A DNA stretch of 64,000 bases, taken from the NCBI GenBank assembly GCA_017480325.1, contig JAFVAY010000011.1, positions 1 to 64,000 on the forward strand, read 5' to 3'. Positions within the stretch are counted from its first letter, which is position 1. Each line of letters begins with the position of its first letter. The notes under the pieces were generated by a model. That model searched no databases, was not told where the DNA came from, and worked only from the letters and a program-made list of their open reading frames with translations. Positions 34,955-44,138 of the stretch are shown here, piece by piece. The translations under genes and the position numbers were made by a program. The DNA is from Clostridiales bacterium. Lineage in GTDB: Bacteria > Bacillota > Clostridia > Saccharofermentanales > Saccharofermentanaceae.

Positions 34955-36765
34955 TCTGACAATTCCCTGCCCGGAAGAGGCTCGCTTAAGTAGATTCCCT
35001 GGAAGAAGGTACAGCCGTATTCCTTAAGCTTCTCGAACTGTTCCACGGAGCTTACGTTCGTAGCGTCCACAGGGATATCGATCTCGTTAAGAAGAGAGAT
35101 TATGGAGCGGGTGAGAACATCCTGAGCGGAGCCCTCCTTAAGATCAGAGGTAAAATGTCCGTCCAGCTTCACAAGAGAGATGGGAAGAAGCGGGATATTG
35201 TTAAGGGATGAGTAGCCTCTTCCGAAGTTATCGAGAGCCATGGTGATACCCGATGATGCGAAGGCGTCGAGAGTATTCTGGATCTCCGTAACGTTCATGG
35301 TGGCGCCGTCCGACGGCAGATCGATAATTATGTTGTGAAGGTTGCAGCCCGCATCCTCGGCCACCGCCAGAAGATCGACCTGAAGATCCGGGGTGTGAAG
35401 CTGAGTAGTGGACAGATTTACCGTCATGGTGAGCTGGGGATCGATCTCGTTAATAAGGGCGAGAGCTTCGAAGGATTGCCTCAAGGACAGCTCGCCTAGA
35501 GCGTAGATGTGACCCGTCTTCTCCGCATAGAAAAGAAAATCTCTGGTATCCACGGTCCCGTGGCCGGGGCACTCCCAACGCACAAAGGCCTCGAAGCCCG
35601 TAAGCTTCATCTTCGCATCGAATCTCGGCTGATAAACCATGAAGATCTCATTCTCGTCAAAGGCCTTGTCATAAAGCTTCTTGATCTCGTCGAGAGTCAT
35701 GTCCTCCAGGAATGAGCTTCGAGCCTCAGAGGGTGAGGGCTCGTATATCTTAGCGTCGGTATCCTCATCGATGGCATCATACATGGCGGTCTCGGCATGC
35801 TGAATCAGCTCGCCCGCATAGATGGCGTCTCTCGGATACTGGGCGATGCCTGCGTAGAAGCTGCCGTCCTTCTCCTCGTTAAGAGCCTTGGCAAGCTCCA
35901 CGGCGTACAGGAGGACCTGAGTGTCGTTCTCGAGTCTCGTGGTAATGATGGCGAATTCGTTGTTGGCGATACGGCCGAGTAAATCCTTCGAGTCCGCAGC
36001 CTCACGAAGTCTGTGAGCCATGGTCTGGATGAAGAGATCCACCACGATGTGTCCGTTATTCTGAGAGAATCTTACGGGATCGGATACAGTTATGTAGATC
36101 GCATAGATGGGGTTGACCTTGCAGAGGGTCCCGTTATCGGATGCGTCCTGCCAGGTCTTCTTATAGTCCAGGATCTTGATGCCGATGTGCTCGTTAAGCA
36201 TGTGGCGGTTGGGAAGCGTGGTAAGCGGATCCAGGACCATGCTGCGGCTGGACTCGACAGCCTCGGCGTAGCCGGACTTATCTGCAATATCCTCGTGTCT
36301 TACGATGGTTCCGGGACGGGTCGCCATGGTCTTCGAGATCATGGCCGAGGTCTCGTAGCTTATGCGCTTGGCCTTCTCGTCCGACAGCTTCCTGCCCAGT
36401 GTATCGATACGCTCGCTAACACGGATGATAAAGAATTCAAACATAGTATTAACAAGTATCGACAGCAGCGCCATCCCCAGCAGCACCAGCATGTCTGTGT
36501 TCTGTCTGTGGGAGAAGGACGAGGAATATATAAATATCTGAACCAGAGTAAAGGCTGTGGTTATCCAGTAGCCCGGGATGCCGAACAGCAGATTAAGGAA
36601 GAAGCTCGCGATGAGAAGGAAAATAGAGATAATGACCTGAGCGTACTCTATGAATATAAACCTCTGCAGGAATAAACCTCCTATGAAGAGGAATGCATAG
36701 AGAATACTGGTTAGAGCAAATGCGGTCCTTCCGCGGACAAAAATCTTTCTCTCATCATAATCCAT
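34927..36765 (-). CDS. Degenerate GGDEF-EAL membrane protein
   Basis: The 612-residue protein has about five membrane helices (15-115), a GGDEF domain (175-340) and an EAL domain (355-605). The GGDEF signature is ANNEF (267-271), so it cannot be a cyclase. The EAL site is also altered: EAF (392-394), Asn450 and Lys533 are kept, but the ElTE glutamate is Asp482 (IDLPS), DDFG is DNFG (Asn513), and the AEGVE glutamate is replaced (ATNVS, 568-572). It is therefore likely a c-di-GMP receptor or regulator without activity. The -10-like TATATT lies 6 bases before the ATG with no ribosome site. Confidence 0.88.
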   Translation of the reverse strand: MDYDERKIFVRGRTAFALTSILYAFLFIGGLFLQRFIFIEYAQVIISIFLLIASFFLNLLFGIPGYWITTAFTLVQIFIYSSSFSHRQNTDMLVLLGMALLSILVNTMFEFFIIRVSERIDTLGRKLSDEKAKRISYETSAMISKTMATRPGTIVRHEDIADKSGYAEAVESSRSMVLDPLTTLPNRHMLNEHIGIKILDYKKTWQDASDNGTLCKVNPIYAIYITVSDPVRFSQNNGHIVVDLFIQTMAHRLREAADSKDLLGRIANNEFAIITTRLENDTQVLLYAVELAKALNEEKDGSFYAGIAQYPRDAIYAGELIQHAETAMYDAIDEDTDAKIYEPSPSEARSSFLEDMTLDEIKKLYDKAFDENEIFMVYQPRFDAKMKLTGFEAFVRWECPGHGTVDTRDFLFYAEKTGHIYALGELSLRQSFEALALINEIDPQLTMTVNLSTTQLHTPDLQVDLLAVAEDAGCNLHNIIIDLPSDGATMNVTEIQNTLDAFASSGITMALDNFGRGYSSLNNIPLLPISLVKLDGHFTSDLKEGSAQDVLTRSIISLLNEIDIPVDATNVSSVEQFEKLKEYGCTFFQGIYLSEPLPGRELSDYIRKCSST

Positions 36766-36810
36766 GAGAATAATATACAGTACGCGTATTATGAAAGAAT
36801 GAACAAAGCA

Positions 36811-37500
36811 TTAATCTTTGAGATTTTTGCTCCATATTTTAAAAGAATATGAAGAAGAGGCCTCCATTCTCGCCCACGCTTCCTCGGAGCCGGCTCCTAC
36901 CTCATCCCATACCGCGCAGGTGATGAAGCCTCCCTTGGCAGCGCCATTAAGAGCCACAGGTACATCCTCGAACACGACGGTGCGCTCTGGCTCACATCGA
37001 AGAAGCTTTGCGACATGAAGATAAATATCGGGCTCACTCTTATCGGGATAGCCCGGAAGATCCTCCAAGGTGGTGATGACGTCGAACATATCCCGGATAT
37101 TAAGTCTTCCGAAGGCTGCGTCAAGATTAGGTCTGGTAAGTGCTGTGGCACAGGCGATCCTGAAGCCCAGCTTACGGGCATTAACAAGATAGTTGTACGC
37201 GTCGCCTTTAAGAGGAACCTCTGACGCATAGGCGCGATTCACAAAGGAATTCCACTCGTTCATAATGTCATCTACCGAATCGGGAAGACCGTATCTTTCC
37301 TTGGTGTAAACGGCTGCATCCTCGATTCGCACGGATTTGACGTAATCCGTGTAATCCGGCGTTACCTCGAAGCCTCGCGAGTTAAGAAAAACGGTATCCG
37401 CCTGATTCCATACCGTCATGGAATCAAGCAGGGTACCGTCAACATCAAAAATTAAAGCGTCTGCTTTACCCTTAAGCTCAGAGAGGAAGGGAAGCATCAA
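36811..37500 (-). CDS. HAD-family phosphatase, beta-phosphoglucomutase-like
   Basis: The 229-residue protein has HAD motif I DVDGTLLDS near 19-27, motif II CATALTRPNL, and motif III/IV FEDVPVALNGAAKGG. Its alpha-helical cap type 1 matches the beta-phosphoglucomutase/phosphonatase group. The substrate is unknown; sugar phosphate is the most common. It overlaps the fumarase beta gene by 4 bases (ATGA) and is the last gene of the fumarase operon. Confidence 0.88.
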   Translation of the reverse strand: MMLPFLSELKGKADALIFDVDGTLLDSMTVWNQADTVFLNSRGFEVTPDYTDYVKSVRIEDAAVYTKERYGLPDSVDDIMNEWNSFVNRAYASEVPLKGDAYNYLVNARKLGFRIACATALTRPNLDAAFGRLNIRDMFDVITTLEDLPGYPDKSEPDIYLHVAKLLRCEPERTVVFEDVPVALNGAAKGGFITCAVWDEVGAGSEEAWARMEASSSYSFKIWSKNLKD

Positions 37501-38108
37501 TGCATGAACTGAACTTTCTTCGAGATCTCGGGAACGAGCTTATCCTTACGCTCGTTGAACTTGATCTTGTTATCGTCGATCAGGTTGCCGCCGTGGCAGT
37601 CGATGGATACGATAAGGGGTCCGAACTCCTTGCCCTTGAATCTCCACATAGCCTCAGGCATACCCAGGTCGAGCCACTCAACACCTTCTACCTTCTCGAT
37701 GCACTCTGCGGCAACAACAGCGCAGCCTCCGGGGAAGATGGTGTGAACAGCCTTGGACTCCTTACAGCCCTCTGTGGTCTTGGGACCCATACCGCCCTTA
37801 CCGATAACGATCTTAACGCCGGTAGCAGCGAGGAATTCCTTCTCCGCTTTCTCCATTCTCATGGAGGTCGTAGGACCTACAGCGACGCACTTCCATGTGC
37901 CGTCGTCGTTCTTCTTCATGATAGGACCTGCGTGGAATACTGCAGCGCCCTTAAGGTCTACAGGACACTCTCTGCCCTGAACTACTACTCTGTGATGAAC
38001 ATCATCTCTTCCTGTGGTGATGTCGCCCGTAAGGTAGATTACATCACCGATATGGATCTTCTCGATATCTTCATCAGTTACAGGTGTGGTCAAATGCCAA
38101 ATACTCAT
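37497..38108 (-). CDS. Class I fumarate hydratase, beta (C-terminal) subunit
   Basis: The 203-residue protein is the small subunit of the Fe-S hydro-lyase family (FumB/TtdB-like). Conserved pieces include LTTPVTDEDIEKIHIGDVIYLTG, HAGPIM, GPTTSMRM and GKGGM. With the alpha subunit it converts fumarate and malate; tartrate dehydratase is the alternative. It overlaps the alpha subunit gene by 4 bases. Split subunits of this class are typical of strict anaerobes. Confidence 0.92.
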   Translation of the reverse strand: MSIWHLTTPVTDEDIEKIHIGDVIYLTGDITTGRDDVHHRVVVQGRECPVDLKGAAVFHAGPIMKKNDDGTWKCVAVGPTTSMRMEKAEKEFLAATGVKIVIGKGGMGPKTTEGCKESKAVHTIFPGGCAVVAAECIEKVEGVEWLDLGMPEAMWRFKGKEFGPLIVSIDCHGGNLIDDNKIKFNERKDKLVPEISKKVQFMH

Positions 38109-39004
38109 AATGTAACTCCTTTGCTCGTGACGAAATCATATGTGAAGTCGGGGTTGATCTTGATGCAGGCTCTTCTGTGGGCCCAGCATGCCGTGGAGAT
38201 ACCTACAGCAAGAGTAGCCGGGTGACGTGCAGCCTGCTCGATATTAACGCCCATGACTGAGAGCTTACCGGAAAGTCCGCCGGGGCCTAAGCCTAACTCA
38301 TTTAAGCCCTTCTCGAGCTCCTCCTCCATCATGGCAGCCTTGGGGTTCTCGTTATGAGAGCCGACGGGTCTTAAGAGAGCCTTCTTCGACAGCTTCGCAG
38401 CAACCTCAGCAGAGCCCGCGATACCTACACCGAGAAGCACAGGGGGACAAGCATTAACACCATAGGATGTCATCTGATCGAAAATGATCTTTACGATTCC
38501 CTCATAACCCTCGAGAGGCATGAGGACCTTAGCCATACCCGGGAGGGAGCATCCGCCGCCCGCCATATAAACATAAAGCTCGATATCATCTCTGTCAGGT
38601 ACAAGCTCCCAGTCGATCCACGGTACACGTACACCTACGTTGTTGCCTGTGTTGACCTCGTCAAATACCTGTACGGCATTGTGTCTTAAGGGTGCGCGCT
38701 CGGTAGCCTTGAGAACAGCCTGCTCCAGAGCCTCGGGCAATTCATTCTGATAAGGGAAATTGGTTCCGACCTTAGCGAAGAACTGGATGATGCCCGTATC
38801 CTGGCAGGATGGGCGTGTAAGATCATTAGCCAGCTCCATGTTATCTGCCATTGCCTTGTAAATCGTGGGAGCAAAACCCTCAGTCTCTACCTTTGCCATC
38901 TCCTTGAGCTTTGCATCTACGTCATCGGGAAGATGAGAGCCTGCATAGCAGATAAAGGATGACACCAGGTCAGAGAGCTGATCTATAATCTTTGAATCGT
39001 GCAT
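38105..39004 (-). CDS. Class I fumarate hydratase, alpha (Fe-S) subunit
   Basis: The 299-residue subunit carries the [4Fe-4S] cluster. Three cysteines are visible in family positions: RPSCQDTG, GGGCSLPGM and NACPPVLLGVGI. GSHNENP and the late MGVNIEQAARHPATLAVGISTACWAHRRA are typical. The ATG at 39004 is chosen over a longer upstream frame because it has a CGGAGG site. A minus-strand TATAAT lies at 39053-39048. Fumarase links malate and fumarate in the reductive branch or in aspartate-derived metabolism. Confidence 0.93.
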   Translation of the reverse strand: MHDSKIIDQLSDLVSSFICYAGSHLPDDVDAKLKEMAKVETEGFAPTIYKAMADNMELANDLTRPSCQDTGIIQFFAKVGTNFPYQNELPEALEQAVLKATERAPLRHNAVQVFDEVNTGNNVGVRVPWIDWELVPDRDDIELYVYMAGGGCSLPGMAKVLMPLEGYEGIVKIIFDQMTSYGVNACPPVLLGVGIAGSAEVAAKLSKKALLRPVGSHNENPKAAMMEEELEKGLNELGLGPGGLSGKLSVMGVNIEQAARHPATLAVGISTACWAHRRACIKINPDFTYDFVTSKGVTL

Positions 39005-39102
39005 AGAAAACCTCCGTCCGGAATTAGTATCAAAAATTACTCCTCTGATTATAGCACGATAAGGCATTCTAAAGTATAATAGGTTGTCTTTGATAATATA
39101 AA

Positions 39103-40014
39103 ATGAGGTACGGCTCGGAAGACATGATTCTCGGAAGGTTCATCGCGGATAAGGAGCGTAAGGCTTTCATACGGAATGCGACTCGTAATGACCGCATACG
39201 TATGGCGTCTGAGGTGCTACCCGGTAACTGCGATGCCGAGTGCGACATAGTCTACGAGACCCCGGATATTCCCGAACACCGGCTCGATATATATAAGCTT
39301 AACGGGACGACTCAGGGAGACACTGTATTCTTCCTGATCCACGGCGGCGCTTTTGTCTATGGAACGAAGGAGCTCGATAAGAACTTCGGAATGAATCTGG
39401 CGGTTTTCTCACAGCTTCCCGTGGTAAATGTCAACTATCATCTGATGCCGGAGAAGTCCCTGTCGGAGATGCTTAACGATCTGTGCATGGCTATCGACTA
39501 TATATCGAAGAACAGGGGTGTCAACAGGATCCATCTGGTGGGTGATTCCGCGGGAGGATATCTGGCGGTGATGCTGGCGTGTCTTCTCAGGGATAAGGGT
39601 GTCAGACATGACCTTGGTGTGTTTGTAAAGTCGGATGTGGAGGTCCTGTCCGTGGCATCCATATGCGGAGTCTATGAGGGTGATATCAGGAAGTTTCCCG
39701 CTATCTACTTCGTTAAGCCTGCAGGGATATCCGGCGGTGACATAGATATCCCGGACTATATCTTCGATCTTAAGAAGGTTATCAAGCGCACGGGACTTCC
39801 CCGTACCTGCCTTATAACCGGAGATAAGGATTTCCTTCGTAAGGGAAATGCCAAGATGAGAGACTATCTTCAGGAGTCCGGCATACCCGTTAAGTTCTAT
39901 GATGCCATATCATCGGAGGACAAGTCTGCGATCCATGTTTTCCCCATATCTGACCCCGCATGGCAGGAGTCACATGTGGCTTTGAAACTAATTATAGAGA
40001 ATGCTGCAGGCTGA
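39103..40014 (+). CDS. Alpha/beta hydrolase (esterase/lipase, hormone-sensitive lipase-like)
   Basis: The 303-residue protein has the oxyanion motif HGGAFVYG, the nucleophile elbow GDSAGGYLA and acid/histidine candidates at GDKDFLRKG and the late IHVFPIS. This is the alpha/beta hydrolase fold-3 family. There is no ribosome site; GATAAT ends 5 bases before the ATG (a second TATAAT is 16 bases further up), so it may be leaderless. It overlaps the LtaS-like gene by 14 bases, so the hydrolase could act on a cell-envelope ester, which is inference. Confidence 0.85.
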   Translation: MRYGSEDMILGRFIADKERKAFIRNATRNDRIRMASEVLPGNCDAECDIVYETPDIPEHRLDIYKLNGTTQGDTVFFLIHGGAFVYGTKELDKNFGMNLAVFSQLPVVNVNYHLMPEKSLSEMLNDLCMAIDYISKNRGVNRIHLVGDSAGGYLAVMLACLLRDKGVRHDLGVFVKSDVEVLSVASICGVYEGDIRKFPAIYFVKPAGISGGDIDIPDYIFDLKKVIKRTGLPRTCLITGDKDFLRKGNAKMRDYLQESGIPVKFYDAISSEDKSAIHVFPISDPAWQESHVALKLIIENAAG

Positions 40015-42286
40015 GTTCGCACTTATACTTTTTTACTATGAGGTGCTGTTCGGCTTCTCGGTCTTCGGATCGGAATTTGCTTCTTCCTTACCAAGCGTAA
40101 TACTGAGCTCCCTTTATATCGGAATACCGGTGTGCCTGCTCCTGATGGTCCTTCGCGGGAAGGTGAGGATAGTATCGGAGATAGCGGTTCGAGTATTGGG
40201 AGCTTTGCCCTTTCTCATCGAGTTCTTTATATACATGCAGTTCAAGACTCTGTACGATATTCATACGGTCTTCTTCGGAGGTGGGGATGCACTGACGGGC
40301 TTCGCATCTACTATAAGAGGCCTGATCCTCAGTGTCAGTGGGATCGGACATATATTGCTTTTCCTACTGCCGATCTTGATATTTGTCTTAAGGCTTGTGA
40401 CGGGACACTTTAAGCCTGCTCCCGTGGATCGCTGGAAGGTCGGTCTTTTGGCACTTATAATACCCATGGCGTTCTTTGTTAACGTGGCAATAATAGCTTC
40501 TGACGAGGCTTTGGCCTCTGTGCACGACAGAGAATATAACTTTCCTGCCGCATCATCTAAGTTCGGGCTGTCGGAGGCGCTGGCTCTTGATATAAGAGGG
40601 CTTATGAGATCTGATGATGAGCTTATGTTCCAAGCGGTGGAGGTGCCCCTCACGTCCTTGCCGACGGCAACACCCGCACCTACGGCTTCTCCGGTCCCAA
40701 CAGTTCCGGGAGCGACATCTGCTCCTACAGCGACGCCTTCTCCGTCTCCCTATCCTCATGTGATGGATATAGACTTTGAAGCTATTGCCGAGGAGGAGAC
40801 GGGAACCATCGCATCCTTGGCTGCTTACTGTGCAAGTCTGGAGCCTTCGATGAGCAATGAGTATACCGGGCTTTTCGAAGGGAAAAACCTGATCATGATA
40901 ACGGCGGAGGCGTTTACTGCGGAGGCGATAGATCCTGTGCTGACGCCGACTCTGTACCGGCTGGCGACGAGGGGGATCAACTTCACAGATTCGTATATTC
41001 CGGCTACGGCGGGGACCATCGGAGGGGAGTTCTCACATGTTTTCGGACTGTTGCCTGAGGACGGAGGGGTGTCCTTCTATCACATGACTACCAGAGGGAA
41101 CACGTACCTTACCATGTCCCAGAGGCTCAACGCACTGGGGTATTACGGGGCAGCCTTCCACAACAACGATTACCAGTTCTATACACGTAACGTGACTCAT
41201 AATCTGCTGGGGTTCTCGGAGGGGTTTACCGGATGGGGCAACGGACTTGAGAGCTACATCGATCCTGTGTGGCCGGAGAGCGACTTACAGCTTATGGAGG
41301 CTACGGTGCCGGGATATATCGATCAGCAGCCGTTCTGCATCTACTATATGTCGGTGAGCGGACACTCGAACTACAGTCGCGGTGCCAATGCCATGAGCAG
41401 ACTGCACTGGGACGAGACGGCGTCGATAGAGGGAATGTACTCGGATACCGTGAGGGCTTATATCGCATGTCAGATAGAGCTGGATCGAGCTTTGGAATAT
41501 CTTCTGGATGAGCTGGAGACGGCGGGGATAATGAATGATACCGTAATTGCTATCTGCGCCGACCACTATCCTTACGGTCTTGACCGGGACTCCAGTGCGG
41601 GGTATATGCACTATCTGTCGGAGCTGTACGGATATGAGGTAACAAATACTGTGGAGCGCGATCACAACCGTCTTATTCTGTGGTGCGGGTGTCTCGAGGA
41701 CGAGGATCCGATCGTTATCGATACGCCTACGTCATCTCTTGATATGCTGCCGACTCTTCTTAATCTGTTCGGAATCGAATATGATTCGCGTCTGCTGCCC
41801 GGGCGCGATGTACTCTCGGATGCGATGCCGCTTATGTTTAATGCGAGCTACGACTGGAAGACTGACCTGGGAACATATATAAGCTCCAGGGCGCAGTTCA
41901 CGCCTTCTGATCCTTCCGTGGAGATTCCCGAGGGCTATGTAGAGGCGGTGCGTGCGATAGTTTCCAACCGGATCAATTTCTGTCGTGGGGTACTGTCGTC
42001 GAATTTCTACAGATATCTGTTCGGAGATCCTAACGGAGATCTGACGGCTGAGGTAATCGCGAGAGAGCCAGTGAGGGTATATGATGAAGCGCAGCCGGAG
42101 GGGACATCTGTTTCTGCTTCCTCTTCTTCGCCGGAGACGGAGCCGGTTTCTACGGAGATCGTCGAGACGGCGGCTACTGATATAGTCCCTGAGGAGATTA
42201 CGCCTGTGGATACTGTCCCATCCGATATTGCTCCTGTGCAGACTGAACCGGGACAGATCGCAGAGGCTTCGGAAGGAGGTAACTGA
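40001..42286 (+). CDS. LTA-synthase-family membrane sulfatase/phosphoglycerol transferase
   Basis: The 761-residue protein has about five membrane helices (1-170), a Thr/Ala/Pro-rich linker (215-245), and an alkaline-phosphatase-type catalytic domain (285-660). The metal and nucleophile pieces are visible: ITAEAFTAEAIDP, the nucleophile threonine in PATAGTIGGEFS, and CADHYPYG. The family transfers glycerol-phosphate from phosphatidylglycerol to build lipoteichoic acid or related polymers outside the cell. After the enzyme come about 80 disordered residues rich in Ser, Thr, Pro and Glu. It overlaps the esterase gene and leads to an ABC exporter gene 1 base downstream. Confidence 0.88.
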   Translation: MLQAEFALILFYYEVLFGFSVFGSEFASSLPSVILSSLYIGIPVCLLLMVLRGKVRIVSEIAVRVLGALPFLIEFFIYMQFKTLYDIHTVFFGGGDALTGFASTIRGLILSVSGIGHILLFLLPILIFVLRLVTGHFKPAPVDRWKVGLLALIIPMAFFVNVAIIASDEALASVHDREYNFPAASSKFGLSEALALDIRGLMRSDDELMFQAVEVPLTSLPTATPAPTASPVPTVPGATSAPTATPSPSPYPHVMDIDFEAIAEEETGTIASLAAYCASLEPSMSNEYTGLFEGKNLIMITAEAFTAEAIDPVLTPTLYRLATRGINFTDSYIPATAGTIGGEFSHVFGLLPEDGGVSFYHMTTRGNTYLTMSQRLNALGYYGAAFHNNDYQFYTRNVTHNLLGFSEGFTGWGNGLESYIDPVWPESDLQLMEATVPGYIDQQPFCIYYMSVSGHSNYSRGANAMSRLHWDETASIEGMYSDTVRAYIACQIELDRALEYLLDELETAGIMNDTVIAICADHYPYGLDRDSSAGYMHYLSELYGYEVTNTVERDHNRLILWCGCLEDEDPIVIDTPTSSLDMLPTLLNLFGIEYDSRLLPGRDVLSDAMPLMFNASYDWKTDLGTYISSRAQFTPSDPSVEIPEGYVEAVRAIVSNRINFCRGVLSSNFYRYLFGDPNGDLTAEVIAREPVRVYDEAQPEGTSVSASSSSPETEPVSTEIVETAATDIVPEEITPVDTVPSDIAPVQTEPGQIAEASEGGN

Positions 42287-42287
42287 T

Positions 42288-44123
42288 ATGGCAGGAGGCG
42301 GACCGGGAGGCCCTCACGGAGGACCGTTCACAAGAGGCTTTATGACAGAAGAGGAGAAGGCCAATCAGCCTAAGGTCACTCCTGAGCTTCTTAAGAGAGT
42401 ATTTGCTTACCTGGGACCCTACTGGAAGCAACTGGTCCTGGTGTTGATATGCATAGCGATATCGTCAGTTCTTAACATGATGCCCTCTATCCTGACGGGT
42501 AAGATAATTGATGACGGCCTTCTTAAGCAGGATATGCGGGCGTTGGTGTTCTATATTGTATTGTCTCTTGCAACCACGCTGGGTGCGAGTCTTATCGGAG
42601 TGGCGGAAAGCTACATTAATACATGGATCGCTCAGCATATTACCTACGATATGAGGAACCAGATGTTTAAGCATCTGCAGCGGATGTCACAGAGGTTTTT
42701 TACATCCAATAATCAGGGTGATATCATCACCCGCATGACCAGCGATATTGACGGAGTGGAGCGGGTCATTACAAGTACCTTCTCGAGTATACTGTCTAAT
42801 TCGCTGACTCTCGTGGTGGCGCTGGTGGCGATGTATCATCGTAACTGGATACTGGCGACCATCGGAATAATCATTGTGCCCTTGTTTACCATCCCAACCC
42901 GTCAGGCAGGTAAGAAGAGGTGGTCTCTTACTCAGGAATCGCAGGCATATAACGATGAGATCAACGGGATACTTAACGAGACCTTATCCGTCAGCGGGCA
43001 GCTTCTGGTGAAGCTGTTCGGAAGAGAAGATAAGGAATATCACCGTTATCGTAAAGTCAACCGTAAGATGATCAGACTTAATATTAAGGAGAGCATGGCC
43101 GGACGGTGGTTCAGGGTGGTCCTTACGACCTTCACGAGCATCGGTCCTATGCTGATCTATCTTGTGGGCGGCGTACTCATGATGAGGTATGACAGCGAGT
43201 TGACTGTCGGAGATATCAGCGTAATGGTGGCGCTTCTCGGGCGTATGTATATGCCGGTAAATTCTCTGCTTAATATCCAGGTAGACTGGATGAGGTCTAT
43301 GGCTTTGTTCTCGAGGATATTCGACTACCTTGATATGCCCGTGGAGATACAAAGTAAAGAGGGTGCGATCAAGCTTCAGGCACCCGTGGGTGACGTAGAA
43401 TTTAAAAATGTTTACTTCGCTTACGAGGAGGATCGAATGATCCTGAAGGATATATCCTTCTCTCTTAGAGCCGGACGAAGCATCGCCATAGTAGGGCCTT
43501 CAGGGTCCGGCAAGAGCACGATAATTAATCTGATTCCGCGTCTTTATGATGTTAAGTCAGGCTCGGTTACCTTCGATGGGGTTGATGTGCGGGATATAGA
43601 TCTCGAGTCGCTTCGTGCTCAGATCGGAGTCGTCTCCCAGGAGACATATCTTTTTAACGGGACGATCCGCGATAACTTACTATATGCTAAGGATGACGCC
43701 ACTGAGGCTGAGATGATCGAGGCCTGTAAGAAGGCTAATATATATGACTTTATCTCTTCGCAGGAGGACGGACTCGATACTGTCGTCGGCAATCGTGGCC
43801 TTAAGCTGTCCGGCGGGGAGAAGCAGAGGATATCTATCGCGCGCCTGCTCCTTAAGGATCCCACGATCTTTATCTTTGACGAGGCGACATCGGCTCTCGA
43901 CTCGATCTCGGAAAGTAAGATCCAGGAGGCCATCGACCCGATCATCAAATCGCGTACAAGTATCCTGATCGCTCACAGATTGTCAACTATCCTGGCCGCC
44001 GATGAGATCCTTGTTGTCAAGGACGGCCAGATAGTCGAACGCGGTTCACATAAGGAATTGGTTAGCGCCGGCGGAGTGTATCAGGAGCTTTATGAGACCC
44101 AATTCTCCAAGGCGGAGGAGTAA
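42288..44123 (+). CDS. ABC multidrug/lipid exporter (half-transporter, TMD-NBD)
   Basis: The 611-residue protein has a six-helix transmembrane domain (about 45-330) and an ATPase domain (375-605) with Walker A GPSGSGKSTI, Q-loop SQETYLF, signature LSGGEKQR, Walker B IFIFDEATSALD and the H-loop AHRLST. A Gly/Pro-rich head (MAGGGPGGPHGGPFTRG) precedes. It should function as a homodimer or with another half-transporter, exporting drugs or lipids. The ATG at 42288 has an AAGGAGG site; a longer frame inside the LtaS-like gene is rejected. It directly follows the LtaS-like gene, so lipid or envelope export is possible. Confidence 0.92.
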   Translation: MAGGGPGGPHGGPFTRGFMTEEEKANQPKVTPELLKRVFAYLGPYWKQLVLVLICIAISSVLNMMPSILTGKIIDDGLLKQDMRALVFYIVLSLATTLGASLIGVAESYINTWIAQHITYDMRNQMFKHLQRMSQRFFTSNNQGDIITRMTSDIDGVERVITSTFSSILSNSLTLVVALVAMYHRNWILATIGIIIVPLFTIPTRQAGKKRWSLTQESQAYNDEINGILNETLSVSGQLLVKLFGREDKEYHRYRKVNRKMIRLNIKESMAGRWFRVVLTTFTSIGPMLIYLVGGVLMMRYDSELTVGDISVMVALLGRMYMPVNSLLNIQVDWMRSMALFSRIFDYLDMPVEIQSKEGAIKLQAPVGDVEFKNVYFAYEEDRMILKDISFSLRAGRSIAIVGPSGSGKSTIINLIPRLYDVKSGSVTFDGVDVRDIDLESLRAQIGVVSQETYLFNGTIRDNLLYAKDDATEAEMIEACKKANIYDFISSQEDGLDTVVGNRGLKLSGGEKQRISIARLLLKDPTIFIFDEATSALDSISESKIQEAIDPIIKSRTSILIAHRLSTILAADEILVVKDGQIVERGSHKELVSAGGVYQELYETQFSKAEE

Positions 44124-44138
44124 GTTGGTAGGAGTTTG

